DNA of 64,000 nucleotides from Acetobacter malorum (GCF_002153605.1 NZ_JOPG01000009.1:36952-100951); one strand, 5' to 3'. Counted from the stretch's first letter, positions 34,975 through 43,285 are shown. A program made the numbers and translations. The notes: generated by a model not told the origin, from the sequence alone.

Positions 34975-35294
34975 ACATCCCAGCAGAAGTCAAAACCGCA
35001 GCTGGCCATACACTTGGCCTGAAGGAAATTAACCCCGGCGATATGCTGGATCTGATTGAAGCCGCGGGCTCGGCGATGTCCTCTGCTTCTGCCGGGGCGT
35101 GGCTTGGTTATGCGCAGATGATCTGCTCCGTCACTTCCATTGACGGCGTGCCTGTACAGATGCCGATGACCAAGGACGAGGTGCGTCACCTTGCAACGGA
35201 AATTGGTAATGATGGTGTCGCGGCCCTGTCCCCGATCTTCTACCCCAAGGCCGACACCAAGGCGTCTGACGTGACTGAAACGGCAAAAAACTAA
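34971..35294 (+). CDS. Tail assembly chaperone, short form (gpG-like)
   Basis: 107 residues starting MNIPAEVKTAAGHTLGLKEINPGDMLDLIEAAG. Located between tube and tape measure. The last codons are GCA AAA AAC TAA: the heptamer A-AAA-AAC just before the stop is a canonical slippery site, so a longer form is made by frameshifting. Confidence 0.85.
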   Translation: MNIPAEVKTAAGHTLGLKEINPGDMLDLIEAAGSAMSSASAGAWLGYAQMICSVTSIDGVPVQMPMTKDEVRHLATEIGNDGVAALSPIFYPKADTKASDVTETAKN

Positions 35295-35470
35295 GCAAGC
35301 ACCCTGTTTTTCGTGAGCTACTTTTTCTCGTGAAGAATGGGGTGCCGTGGTCCGTTGTGACGCAATGGAGTTCAGCGCGGCGACTTGCCGCCTGTGTGGC
35401 CTTCCGTGAGCTGGAAGGATATGAATTCGATTGGGGGAGCATGACGTTTATGGAGGTGCCTGATGCGTGA
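34971..35470 (+). CDS. Tail assembly chaperone, -1 frameshift form (gpGT-like)
   Basis: Slipping back one base at 35285-35291 continues into a 59-codon extension without a stop, ending at TGA 35468-35470. The extension reads LSKHPVFRELLFLVKNGVPW and ends ELEGYEFDWGSMTFMEVPDA, a gpT-like domain. gpGT of lambda chaperones the tape measure protein before tail polymerisation. The extension overlaps the next start by 8 bp. Confidence 0.8.
35285..35291 (+). promoter_or_regulatory. Programmed -1 ribosomal frameshift site
   Basis: A-AAA-AAC in the X-XXY-YYZ arrangement relative to frame 0, one codon before the stop TAA. Confidence 0.8.
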
Positions 35471-35978
35471 ATTCAAAACTGTTGACGCGTTCATCAAGCA
35501 CCTTTCTGGGTGCGTGCTCGTTGACCTTCCTCTTGCCGTGCATAGAGGTGTGGAGGATGGGGGAGAACTGATTAAGCGTGCAACGCAGAGGCAGCTTGGT
35601 CAATATCTCGATGGACCTGAACCGGGGCTGCCGACCGCGCCGCTGGCTGACAGCACTATTGATGACCGTATTCGAAAAGGCTTTACGCCTGATGACCCCG
35701 GCCTACGAACGGGCGATATGCGGGATAGCTACGGCGTGCGAGTATCAGAGGGTGCGTTGCGCACAGAGGCTTCCATAGGGTCTGACGACATCAAAGCTGT
35801 TGTGTTTGAGCTTGGCCGCATGGAACAGGCAAACTACCAGCCGCCGCGCCCGGAACTGTCGGTGGCAGCTTTTCGCAATGAACATAAAGTTGCGGCAGGC
35901 ATAGGACGGCTTGTTGTGAGGGCTATTGAGGGTCGCGGGTTGCCTAATATTCGGGCTACTGAAACTTCTGACGACTAA
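35463..35978 (+). CDS. Virion morphogenesis / tail completion protein (HK97 gp10-like)
   Basis: 171 residues. LPLAVHRGVEDGGELIKRATQRQLGQY then TPDDPGLRTGDMRDSYGVRVSEG and C-terminal FRNEHKVAAGIGRLVVRAIEGRGLP match tail-completion/terminator folds. Overlaps the frameshift extension by 8 bp. Confidence 0.65.
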   Translation: MREFKTVDAFIKHLSGCVLVDLPLAVHRGVEDGGELIKRATQRQLGQYLDGPEPGLPTAPLADSTIDDRIRKGFTPDDPGLRTGDMRDSYGVRVSEGALRTEASIGSDDIKAVVFELGRMEQANYQPPRPELSVAAFRNEHKVAAGIGRLVVRAIEGRGLPNIRATETSDD

Positions 35979-36482
35979 TTATTTTCGTTCTGGCAACCTA
36001 AGCCGCTTTCGAAGCGAGAACAGATCTCCCGACGAAAGCAGTTCCACTCGTGTGTAAAGCGCCAAATCTTGAGCTGCTGGCGTGAAACCCGCATTACACA
36101 CAACACCAGCATAATCGGCGCTGTAGCGGGCCTTGGCCGCCAGCGCCTGCTGTACGGCTAGCGATCCTGCGGGCTTAACCGTGTCCTTGCATTGCAACAC
36201 AAGCCGATACCCCGCGAATGTCGCCATGACATCACAGCCGCAATCCCCACTTCCGCCGCGCTTTTTGGCATTCCATCCGCATTGAGCCAGTGTCAGAGCG
36301 CAGGAATGCTCAAAGCTTGCTCCATCCGAACGCTTCACTGCATCACGGTATTGCTGGACGTTTTCTTTCGCCAGCTTTGCTGCCACTTGCCGCTTGTGCC
36401 TATCTTGATCGCGTCGGTCATTCAGCAATGATTGCGCCACGGCGTAAGCCAGGGCACGCCCAAATCTCTTCCCAAATCCCAT
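35979..36482 (-). CDS. Mrr-like restriction endonuclease-fold protein
   Basis: 167 residues. SFEHSCALTLAQCGWNAKKRGGSGDCGCDVMATFAGYRLVLQCKD is a Mrr_cat/PD-(D/E)xK core with D84 and Q97-x-K99. The C-terminus (VQQALAAKARYSADYAGVVCNAGFT) matches the Mrr domain helices. It lies on the opposite strand between two late tail genes, with 0-17 bp gaps, a typical moron. Probably expressed in the lysogen and cuts foreign DNA; target unknown. Confidence 0.8.
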   Translation of the reverse strand: MGFGKRFGRALAYAVAQSLLNDRRDQDRHKRQVAAKLAKENVQQYRDAVKRSDGASFEHSCALTLAQCGWNAKKRGGSGDCGCDVMATFAGYRLVLQCKDTVKPAGSLAVQQALAAKARYSADYAGVVCNAGFTPAAQDLALYTRVELLSSGDLFSLRKRLRLPERK

Positions 36483-36499
36483 AAAGCCGAGAATAACAC

Positions 36500-38830
36500 A
36501 TGTCTGTTGAAGCGTACCAGATCGGCGTTTCTCTGGTCGCGGACGCCATGCGCGTTGTCGGCCCTATTGGGGAGATGATTGAGGCCCTGACGCGGCTTAC
36601 CTCGGCGCAGCGTGAGGCTCAGATGGGCTTCAACAGCATGGTGTCATCTTTGGGTGCGGCGCGTCGGCTAGCGTCCGGTCTAGCCACAGACATGAACGCG
36701 GCAGCGCGCTCGGCTCGGGAGTTTGCTTCTGCGTCGGCCCGTTTTCGAACTTCTGCGCCAGTGTTTAATGCCGGGGGTGGCACATATAACGTTGATGAGG
36801 CTGGTGAAGCTCCTCGATCTGGTAGCCGTGGGCGGCGCACGTCTGCACCCATGCCAGCTTCGCCGGTTGTCGATGCAGGCGGCTCTTATGTCTCCCCATA
36901 TTCTGCAGCAGCAACCAACGTGCCCGGCGCGCCTATGCTCATGCTTCCGCCGCCGCGTGCCACCGGCACGGCACTCGTCCCCCTCCCCGGAGCAGAAAAC
37001 AGCTACGGCGCCATTCCTAATTTTCGTCGCTTTGAAAACCCGGCTGACTACGAGCCCGACTGGATACGCGTCCCCAGTCGCGATCTCGTTCCTTACACCG
37101 GGCCAGTAAACCGCGACGGATACTGGATGGGGGGAAACCGTACGCTTGGTCCGTGGCAGCCGAACCTGACCGCGCCAGAGGCCGGTGCGACGGTGGCAGC
37201 TGCCTTTGCCGCAGGAAAGGCGCGTCTGAGGGCTATCAGTCCCAAGCATGCCATTGCACATTTTGTGGGGCCTCTAGCTATCCTTGGTGGCGCTGCGGCC
37301 ACAGCGCATTTCGCGGCATCCGGGTTCGACCAGTCAGCGGCCTACGATCAGACCTTTCTGGGCATGATGGGCGATCCTGTGGCGCGACAAAACATGGGAG
37401 CCATTCAGGCCAGCGCACAGCAGGCCATGAAGGAAAACCCGTTTCTGGCTCCGGTTGATGCAGCGCGCATTGCGCAAGAGTCGTACGAGGTGTCTGGCGG
37501 GGAAATGGCCGAGCAGCCCAATATCGCTCGCCTACTAAACCGGGTCGATAAGACCTTCCTGCTGCTAGGAAAATCGCCGCAAGATGCCATGCGGGAGAGC
37601 ATTGCCTTCATTCGGGCGCAGGACATTTCGAACCGGTTTTACGACAAGAGAACGGGTCAGTTTTCGCTGGGGCAGGCCGAAAGGGCGACTGATACCGCCC
37701 TCTCTATGATCATTGCCAACCGGCAGTTCATGCGCGGCCAGAACTTCCAGACATTTGCTCGTTCTTCCGGTGCGGCTGGCATGCGCCTTTCTGACGAAGG
37801 CATGTTGAACCTCGCGCATTTTATTGACGTAAATCCGTCGCGCGCAGCCACGTCTGTAAGGTCATTCGAAGATCTGTTCCTTGGTGATCATACGCGCATG
37901 TCTGACAAAGACTTTGCGTATTTCAGCCAGAGACGCCTTGGCTTGGTGGGGGCGCATGGCCAGTTTGTGGACCAGCAGACCTTGGGGGCGGATCCTATCA
38001 GCTGGATCACGAAGCACCTGATCCCGCTCATCAAGAGCTATCCAGAACTTCTGGGCCATGTGCAGCGCATGACCATTCAGGACTTGCTGAATGAAACAAC
38101 AGGCGCGGAAGGCAATATTGCAAGACAGGCGGCGGCATCTCGTCGGACGGACGCATCGGGGGCGCTAAGTGCCTTAGCCGGCGGCCCAAAGGCAGCTCAG
38201 GCCGCCCTAGCCACGTCCTTTGAGCGGTTTGAGTTTACTATTGGGCGCTTGGCGCAGGGGCCGCTCGTAAAGTCCATGAACACTCTGACGGGGGCGTTCA
38301 ATGGGATGAGTGATTTTGTTACAAAGCATCCAAATGACATCAAGCAGTTTGCTGATGATATTAGTGCCGTAATCAATGTGTTAGCGGGCATAGGCCATGG
38401 CGTTGGGGCGATACTCAACGCCATACCTGGGTTTCTAAGGCGCCCATTGGAAAGCGCACTTGCTGGCGCAACGGTAGGCGGGGCAGGGGGGGCTATGTTT
38501 GGTGGGATAGGCGCTCTACCCGGCGCAGCAGCGGGGGCTACAGCTGGTTTTGTTGCGGGCGTTGCGCACGAAGGATACGTTCAGGCTGAAAGAATTGGTA
38601 GTGTTGTTAACGCTCCCGCTCGCTCTCGAGCGTCGGGAAGCGGCGCATGGGAAGGCTCTCAGGCGTCTGGTGACACTCATGTGACCGTCTATCTGGACGG
38701 TCAGCAAATCGCCAGTCACGTCGATACGGTGGTTCGTCGGCGGCAGGCGACCGAAATGCGTGCAGGTAGCGCCGCTCCCGATCCGCTCTCATCTCCTCGC
38801 TACTCGGGCATGCCTTGGGGTGTAAATTAA
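36500..38830 (+). CDS. Tape measure-like tail protein
   Basis: 776 residues. Helical N-terminal region (EMIEALTRLTSAQREAQMGF, LGAARRLASGLATDMNAAARSAREFA), a Pro-rich linker around residues 100-200, a helical core, and a glycine-rich hydrophobic stretch near 650-690 (LAGATVGGAGGAMFGGIGALPGAAAGATAGFVAGV). It sets tail length and carries DNA-delivery functions. Follows the chaperone genes, interrupted only by the Mrr-like moron. Confidence 0.75.
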   Translation: MSVEAYQIGVSLVADAMRVVGPIGEMIEALTRLTSAQREAQMGFNSMVSSLGAARRLASGLATDMNAAARSAREFASASARFRTSAPVFNAGGGTYNVDEAGEAPRSGSRGRRTSAPMPASPVVDAGGSYVSPYSAAATNVPGAPMLMLPPPRATGTALVPLPGAENSYGAIPNFRRFENPADYEPDWIRVPSRDLVPYTGPVNRDGYWMGGNRTLGPWQPNLTAPEAGATVAAAFAAGKARLRAISPKHAIAHFVGPLAILGGAAATAHFAASGFDQSAAYDQTFLGMMGDPVARQNMGAIQASAQQAMKENPFLAPVDAARIAQESYEVSGGEMAEQPNIARLLNRVDKTFLLLGKSPQDAMRESIAFIRAQDISNRFYDKRTGQFSLGQAERATDTALSMIIANRQFMRGQNFQTFARSSGAAGMRLSDEGMLNLAHFIDVNPSRAATSVRSFEDLFLGDHTRMSDKDFAYFSQRRLGLVGAHGQFVDQQTLGADPISWITKHLIPLIKSYPELLGHVQRMTIQDLLNETTGAEGNIARQAAASRRTDASGALSALAGGPKAAQAALATSFERFEFTIGRLAQGPLVKSMNTLTGAFNGMSDFVTKHPNDIKQFADDISAVINVLAGIGHGVGAILNAIPGFLRRPLESALAGATVGGAGGAMFGGIGALPGAAAGATAGFVAGVAHEGYVQAERIGSVVNAPARSRASGSGAWEGSQASGDTHVTVYLDGQQIASHVDTVVRRRQATEMRAGSAAPDPLSSPRYSGMPWGVN

Positions 38831-38844
38831 CCTAGGGTTAGTGT

Positions 38845-39402
38845 TTATTCGTTGCTCTTCAAATCCATCATAGCGGCAATGGATTCATCGTTTAGCAGTG
38901 CAGCAAAGCCGGGGTCGCCCTTGAAGTTGGGGGAAATTTTCCTCAGATTGTCGATATTGAACCGATCCCAATTCACTTTCTGGAAAATTGCTCTTGTGAA
39001 GTCGAATGACAGCATGCGGTGAGTAACGTCGTTGCCATAGTCATCCGGGTTCACGTATTGAAATACGAAATGGCAGGTATTTACGTCCGGGTTCCTCATG
39101 AAAAGACTGCGAACTATGTAAGGCGCAGTTTCTGCCTCAAAAACATTCATGAGATAGTGAGGGGCAACGTTGCCGAGTGTTGGGCTGACTTTTTTGCTGA
39201 AAATATCAGAATCCACCATATCCTGAACGTTAGCTGCAAACGTTGGCTGATCGATTGTCACGGTTGTGGAGCAGGCCGGCATGACGACCTCAGCGAGCTT
39301 TACGCCCCATTGCGTGAGCTTTGAAGTGTCTGCTGTCTGGGCGTGGCCGATTGACGAACAGGACAGCGCCCCAAGCGCTGACGCTAGCAATAATTTCCGC
39401 AT
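38845..39402 (-). CDS. Exported protein of unknown function (moron)
   Basis: 185 residues with signal peptide MRKLLLASALGALSCSSIGHAQ. The mature part is helical, with ACSTTVTIDQPTF and FVFQYVNPDDYGND. No family recognised. Reads leftward, against the tail genes, beside another secreted protein, as expected for lysogenic-conversion cargo. Confidence 0.65.
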   Translation of the reverse strand: MRKLLLASALGALSCSSIGHAQTADTSKLTQWGVKLAEVVMPACSTTVTIDQPTFAANVQDMVDSDIFSKKVSPTLGNVAPHYLMNVFEAETAPYIVRSLFMRNPDVNTCHFVFQYVNPDDYGNDVTHRMLSFDFTRAIFQKVNWDRFNIDNLRKISPNFKGDPGFAALLNDESIAAMMDLKSNE

Positions 39403-39427
39403 GATAATCTCTATTCGCAATATTTGA

Positions 39428-39739
39428 TCACAACCAACTCACCACACCCCCATGCCGGGAACAAGTGCCTCTGTGGTGCTGGCTGAAGCTGAATGACCCG
39501 TCTCCGCATTTAGCGGTTGCGCCTGCTGGGGCTTGGTTGCTGCTGGTGTGCGCCGGGGAGTGGATGCTGTTGCCGTCAGTATTCCGGTAGTGCCGGTGCT
39601 CCAGCAGGGCGCTCTCGTCCGGCTGCGGGATGTGCGGCCGGGCAGGGGGCGTCTGCCCTTGGTAGGTGGACGGGTCTAGGGCGTAGGCCGGGGCGGTTAA
39701 TGTTAGGGCCGCCAGTGCGGCTATAATGAAGCGCTTCAA
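39428..39739 (-). CDS. Small secreted DUF3761-like protein
   Basis: 103 residues: signal peptide (FIIAALAALTLTAPAYA), Pro-rich linker, then C-terminal PAGATAKCGDGSFSFSQHHRGTCSRHGGVVSWL, the DUF3761 pattern with paired Cys. The family is usually exported; function unknown. Confidence 0.75.
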   Translation of the reverse strand: MKRFIIAALAALTLTAPAYALDPSTYQGQTPPARPHIPQPDESALLEHRHYRNTDGNSIHSPAHTSSNQAPAGATAKCGDGSFSFSQHHRGTCSRHGGVVSWL

Positions 39740-39796
39740 ATCCGCCGCTTATTACAATCCGGAAGATGATAGCCGTATCTTTTGGCGAGAGGCAGC

Positions 39797-39991
39797 TTAC
39801 CAGCTGGCATGAGCGTAAATAATCTCATCGTAATCGCCCTTAATAGTGATCTCAAGAATGCAGCTACCTACCTTCCTATGTATTTCAGTGCTTATATATC
39901 CTTTCGTACACAGCCCATTGAGATGCTTAAAGAGCGCAGATAGAGATCTGTCTGCGTTCCGACCATCGCAACTGAATGTTAATGCAATCAC
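39797..39991 (-). CDS. Small AT-rich-region protein, unknown
   Basis: 64 residues starting MIALTFSCDGRNADRSLSAL. ATGA overlap with the stop of the 303-residue gene upstream marks a two-gene unit. It could be a partner or regulator of that protein. Confidence 0.5.
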   Translation of the reverse strand: MIALTFSCDGRNADRSLSALFKHLNGLCTKGYISTEIHRKVGSCILEITIKGDYDEIIYAHASW

Positions 39992-40899
39992 TTTATAAGC
40001 TTTTGTTCATAAATCCCTGCAATTTGTAATGCTTCTCCTTTTCCTCCAGGAAGAATATTCGCTTTGCTTAATATATATTTTGGAAATTTCGTCATTAGGT
40101 AATTGCCTTTAAACCAGCGGCGGAACTCACCAAGTGCTGCATCTGGGTAGGCATTAGCTGGCTGAGGATTGCTAGCTGATTGTGGGAAAGAAGGCGGATA
40201 GTTATGTGAAAATCCGACTCGCTCACCATATGTTGCAGCGAGATTGCATTTTCTCCAGTAATCCCCCCATGCTCTTCCTACGCTAATGTCGGGGATCGTC
40301 TTGTGATTTACTGTGAGGTTAGCATTAATTAGATCCACTATAAGGCCGGTTGTCTCATTAAAAACAATGAAATATCCAGGGGGAGGCGCGTCATTTAAAA
40401 GAGACACACGTTCATGGTAGTATTTCCATTTATCTCCCGGCGTGTAGCCAAGGGATTGGTAAATAAATTTTTGAAGGCCAAATGTTGAAAACTTTCTGTA
40501 GTTTTCTAATGCTAAGGCTGATTTATTTCGCGCCTCAAAGGCATAATATTCAAGGATAGCCATGCACACTATATCAGGATAAGCATTATACTTAATGCCT
40601 GAATTTGAAATTTCAATATATAATTTGCTCTCCTTATAGCCGGCCGAAAAAAGATAATTTCGAATGAAATCACTTCTCGTTTTTGTTCCAATAGGATCTT
40701 GAAATTGCTGCTCCCATTCTTGAGACAAATCGAAAATAATGCTTCTGGCCACACCTGCCAGCGCGGCGAGGCCAGTTTGCGTTAAATATGGGATGCCATT
40801 TTCTAGCACCCCCATCTCTATCCCATTGACATTTTTTTCAACTTCAACGGTTAAGTCTAAGCTGTATTGGGGGGGCGCCGGTAAAGTCATGGGAAACAC
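39988..40899 (-). CDS. KilA-N/BstA-like prophage protein
   Basis: 303 residues, AT-rich codons. The N-terminal IPYLTQTGLAALAGVARSIIFDLSQEWE is like KilA-N/Rha domains; a conserved-looking C-terminal block covers KYYHERVSLLNDAPPPGYFIV, IPDISVGRAWGDYW, HNYPPSFPQSASNPQPA and LGEFRRWFKGNYLMTKFPKYI. The general plan resembles prophage-encoded abortive-infection proteins of the BstA type, but I cannot confirm this without a search. Confidence 0.5.
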   Translation of the reverse strand: MFPMTLPAPPQYSLDLTVEVEKNVNGIEMGVLENGIPYLTQTGLAALAGVARSIIFDLSQEWEQQFQDPIGTKTRSDFIRNYLFSAGYKESKLYIEISNSGIKYNAYPDIVCMAILEYYAFEARNKSALALENYRKFSTFGLQKFIYQSLGYTPGDKWKYYHERVSLLNDAPPPGYFIVFNETTGLIVDLINANLTVNHKTIPDISVGRAWGDYWRKCNLAATYGERVGFSHNYPPSFPQSASNPQPANAYPDAALGEFRRWFKGNYLMTKFPKYILSKANILPGGKGEALQIAGIYEQKLIK

Positions 40900-40928
40900 C
40901 TATAACTATATGAAAAAAAACAATTTTA

Positions 40929-40951
40929 CCCTGCCGGCAAAGCTCGGCGGG
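40929..40951 (-). terminator. Possible terminator for leftward gene 41062-41478
   Basis: CCCGCCG...CGGCAGGG stem read on the - strand, followed by TAAAATTG and a T-run. Confidence 0.4.
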
Positions 40952-41061
40952 AGGTGATCTAAAGCAGTATTTTTTAAAATGTAAGCGAAGGTGTATTGGT
41001 GAGTAAGATGAACAAATCATGAATCGTCTGTCATGTACGCATGGCAGAATGGCGAGAAAAT

Positions 41062-41478
41062 TCAGGCCCGCCCCGCCACCGCATATTTCATGTAGATCTC
41101 AGCATACAGCGCGCCGAACTCTTTCTCATCAAAGGGGTAGGTGAGCTCAAATCCGGGGAACTGGAGTGAGCGGAAGAAAACGCTTTTCCCGGTTATGGCT
41201 GCCCTAAGATGAGGCTCCCGCTCGAATTCTGTGGCCGCCAGCTCAAGCAGTTCTTTCGGGTCGAAAGGAGCAATGGCGCAGTAGATCGCCGCGCATACCA
41301 CTCCGGTGACCTGGTCTTTTTCATTCTTCTCAAGCGCCACCACCGCCCCGTTGGTATGCTTGAATGTTTGCATGGCCAGAAAGGCCTCATCCACACCCGT
41401 GCGGGGGTAGGTGGTGATCATCTCGCCATTTCGTCCTGACCATACCGCTTGGCTCAGGAGGACCATTTGCACTGCCAT
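41062..41478 (-). CDS. Unknown moron protein
   Basis: 138 residues starting MAVQMVLLSQAVWSGRNGEM with AGAGGAG upstream. Compact alpha/beta pattern (GVVCAAIYCAIAPFDPKELLEL, YPFDEKEFGALYAEIYMKYA). No recognised family. Confidence 0.55.
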   Translation of the reverse strand: MAVQMVLLSQAVWSGRNGEMITTYPRTGVDEAFLAMQTFKHTNGAVVALEKNEKDQVTGVVCAAIYCAIAPFDPKELLELAATEFEREPHLRAAITGKSVFFRSLQFPGFELTYPFDEKEFGALYAEIYMKYAVAGRA

Positions 41479-41529
41479 TTGAGACTCCTCTTTTGGAGAA
41501 TGGTAGCGGCAGTGGGTGGGGTTGGGGAG

Positions 41530-41958
41530 TCAGTCTTTCTCTCGTCGGATTCGTGCTAAGACGTAATCTGGGATCCGCTTAAGGTCATTTGCCGAAAGGT
41601 CACTTCTTGCCCGATGAGCCAATAACTCAAAATGTTTCCTGGCTTTTGCCGCCTCATGCCTTGATAGCGCCACGTCAAGGTCGCTTGCTCCTACATCTTT
41701 GAGGGTGCTATTAAGTAATTCTTCAGAATATTCTAACGCATCACATGCTAACGTAAGGTTTACTATTGCGTGCTCTACGCTTGAACTCTCAGAATATAGA
41801 GAGACAATTTCTGGGATAGACGAGGGATCAAAGGATTCTTCCAGCCTTTGAACAATTTCCGAGTTCAGGCTCCTGCCGTTTTTTGCGGCAGCCTCCTCTA
41901 TGCGTTCTTTTAAGTGCGCGGGCGCTCTAAAGCGCATCATCGGGTCATCACGTGCCAT
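41530..41958 (-). CDS. Arc-like ribbon-helix-helix repressor (immI type)
   Basis: 142 residues. MMRFRAPAHLKERIEEAAAKNGRSLNSEIVQRLEESF is an Arc/Mnt RHH domain, followed by about 100 mostly helical residues (YSESSSVEHAIVNLTLACDALEYS), much longer than P22 Mnt. Divergent from the second Arc-like gene across a region with two dyad operators. Likely keeps the neighbouring antirepressor gene off. Confidence 0.8.
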   Translation of the reverse strand: MARDDPMMRFRAPAHLKERIEEAAAKNGRSLNSEIVQRLEESFDPSSIPEIVSLYSESSSVEHAIVNLTLACDALEYSEELLNSTLKDVGASDLDVALSRHEAAKARKHFELLAHRARSDLSANDLKRIPDYVLARIRREKD

Positions 41959-41960
41959 AA

Positions 41961-42008
41961 TCACACCGTGTGCTATTTTTCTTCTTGCATCAATAGCACA
42001 CGGTGTGC
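41961..42008. promoter_or_regulatory. Divergent control region with two inverted dyads
   Basis: CACACCGTGTGCTA at 41962-41975 and its inverse TAGCACACGGTGTG at 41994-42007. Arms CACAC/GTGTG around one base. They lie between the two divergent Arc-like genes, where RHH operators are expected. Confidence 0.65.
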
Positions 42009-42043
42009 CATCGTTTGTTCGTTCACAGCGAGAAGGAGCAAAC

Positions 42044-42259
42044 GTGAGCCGATTATACTCCCAAATGCGCTTTAGGCCTCCGCCCAAACTTTATGAAAAA
42101 ATCATAAATTCAGCGGCGCATGAGCGGCGCTCAATAAATGCTCAAATCGTAAAGATTTTGGAAGACCATTTCGAAAACACAGAAAAGGCATCAGGGCACG
42201 TCGCCAAACAATCCCCCGATGCCTCAGCCGAAAAGGAAAACGGCCATGACGCCGCATAA
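42044..42259 (+). CDS. Second Arc-like repressor (GTG start)
   Basis: 71 residues. QMRFRPPPKLYEKIINSAAHERRSINAQIVKILEDHF is an Arc RHH domain with short disordered tail. AAGGAG precedes GTG 42044. Its end overlaps the antirepressor start by 14 bp, as arc precedes ant in P22. Confidence 0.75.
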   Translation: MSRLYSQMRFRPPPKLYEKIINSAAHERRSINAQIVKILEDHFENTEKASGHVAKQSPDASAEKENGHDAA

Positions 42260-43049
42260 CACAGAACTGACCATTCTTTCCACCACTATCCATCGTGATG
42301 CCGAAGGGCGGTATTGCCTGAATGATTGCCATAAGGCTGCTGGTGCAGCAAAAAAGGACGGGCCGTCCTACTGGCTTGCTACAACTGATGCCCAGAAGCT
42401 GGCTTCACGCCTTGATTCTGAAACTACCGGAAAGTCGGTAGTTACCAATGAGGGTCGGAATGGCGGTACTTATGTCGCTAAAGAGTTAGTCTACGCCTAT
42501 GCTATGTGGATCAATGTTGACTTCCACCTCACTGTCATTCGGGCGTTTGACGCGCTGGTGACTGGTCAGATCCCCAATGCAGCACCCAAACCAAAACGCA
42601 TCCGTAAACCATCCTTCGCCGTGACCTTCGACCGCTGCATGAAGGTTGTCGCTCATCTTCCGAACGTAGACGAAAACCAGAAGGTGTTGATGGCAGCGCG
42701 CGGCACTCAGAACCTGTGCGGCATCAATCCTCTTGAGGTGATGGGCTACACGGCGCTCCCCGCGCAGACGCAGGACAATTACATGACGCCAACGCAGCTC
42801 GGGAGCGAAGTCGGGATGACAGGCCGGCGCGTCAACCAGATCCTCTGGAAAGAAGCGCGCCTTCAGCTGCCCACACCGGGTTCGTCTTCCGGAAGCGACT
42901 GGGGCATGACCGAGCGCGGCCTCGCTTACGGGAGAATGTTCGACACTACCCGGAAAGGCGGCAGGGGGTCTCAGCAGCAACTTAAATGGAAGCCATCGGC
43001 CATTGAGTTCCTGCGCCCTTTCGCCAAAACGCCAGCGCAAACAGCCTGA
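42246..43049 (+). CDS. KilA-N antirepressor
   Basis: 267 residues. The N-terminal KilA-N domain (STTIHRDAEGRYCLNDCHKAAGAAKKDGPSYWL...LVYAYAMWINVDFHLTVIRAFDAL) is typical of P22 Ant-type proteins; the C-terminal domain (YMTPTQLGSEVGMTGRRVNQILWKEARLQ) is another HTH-like module. Likely binds and inactivates the CI-like repressor to trigger induction. Confidence 0.8.
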   Translation: MTPHNTELTILSTTIHRDAEGRYCLNDCHKAAGAAKKDGPSYWLATTDAQKLASRLDSETTGKSVVTNEGRNGGTYVAKELVYAYAMWINVDFHLTVIRAFDALVTGQIPNAAPKPKRIRKPSFAVTFDRCMKVVAHLPNVDENQKVLMAARGTQNLCGINPLEVMGYTALPAQTQDNYMTPTQLGSEVGMTGRRVNQILWKEARLQLPTPGSSSGSDWGMTERGLAYGRMFDTTRKGGRGSQQQLKWKPSAIEFLRPFAKTPAQTA

Positions 43050-43093
43050 CACAGGCCAGCCACCCCTTCGGGGGTGGCAACGCTGGCGGGAGA

Positions 43094-43276
43094 ATGAACT
43101 GCTACACTCTCGCGTCAAACCTCGGCCTGACATTGCGCGTCGTAGCGGACATGGAGGAGGGGAAGCTTCCGTCGCCAATGGCGCGGGAATACCTTCAGGC
43201 AGGTGCGCGGGCCATCATGCAGATGTGGCGGGATCTGGAAGAGCAGGAGCGGGCTGGGTGTAAGGCTTTGGCCTGA
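43094..43276 (+). CDS. Small phage protein
   Basis: 60 residues starting MNCYTLASNLGLTLRVVADM, with GGGAGA upstream. Tail AREYLQAGARAIMQMWRDLEEQ helical. Unknown; followed by a terminator. Confidence 0.5.
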   Translation: MNCYTLASNLGLTLRVVADMEEGKLPSPMAREYLQAGARAIMQMWRDLEEQERAGCKALA

Positions 43277-43285
43277 CAAAAGGAG

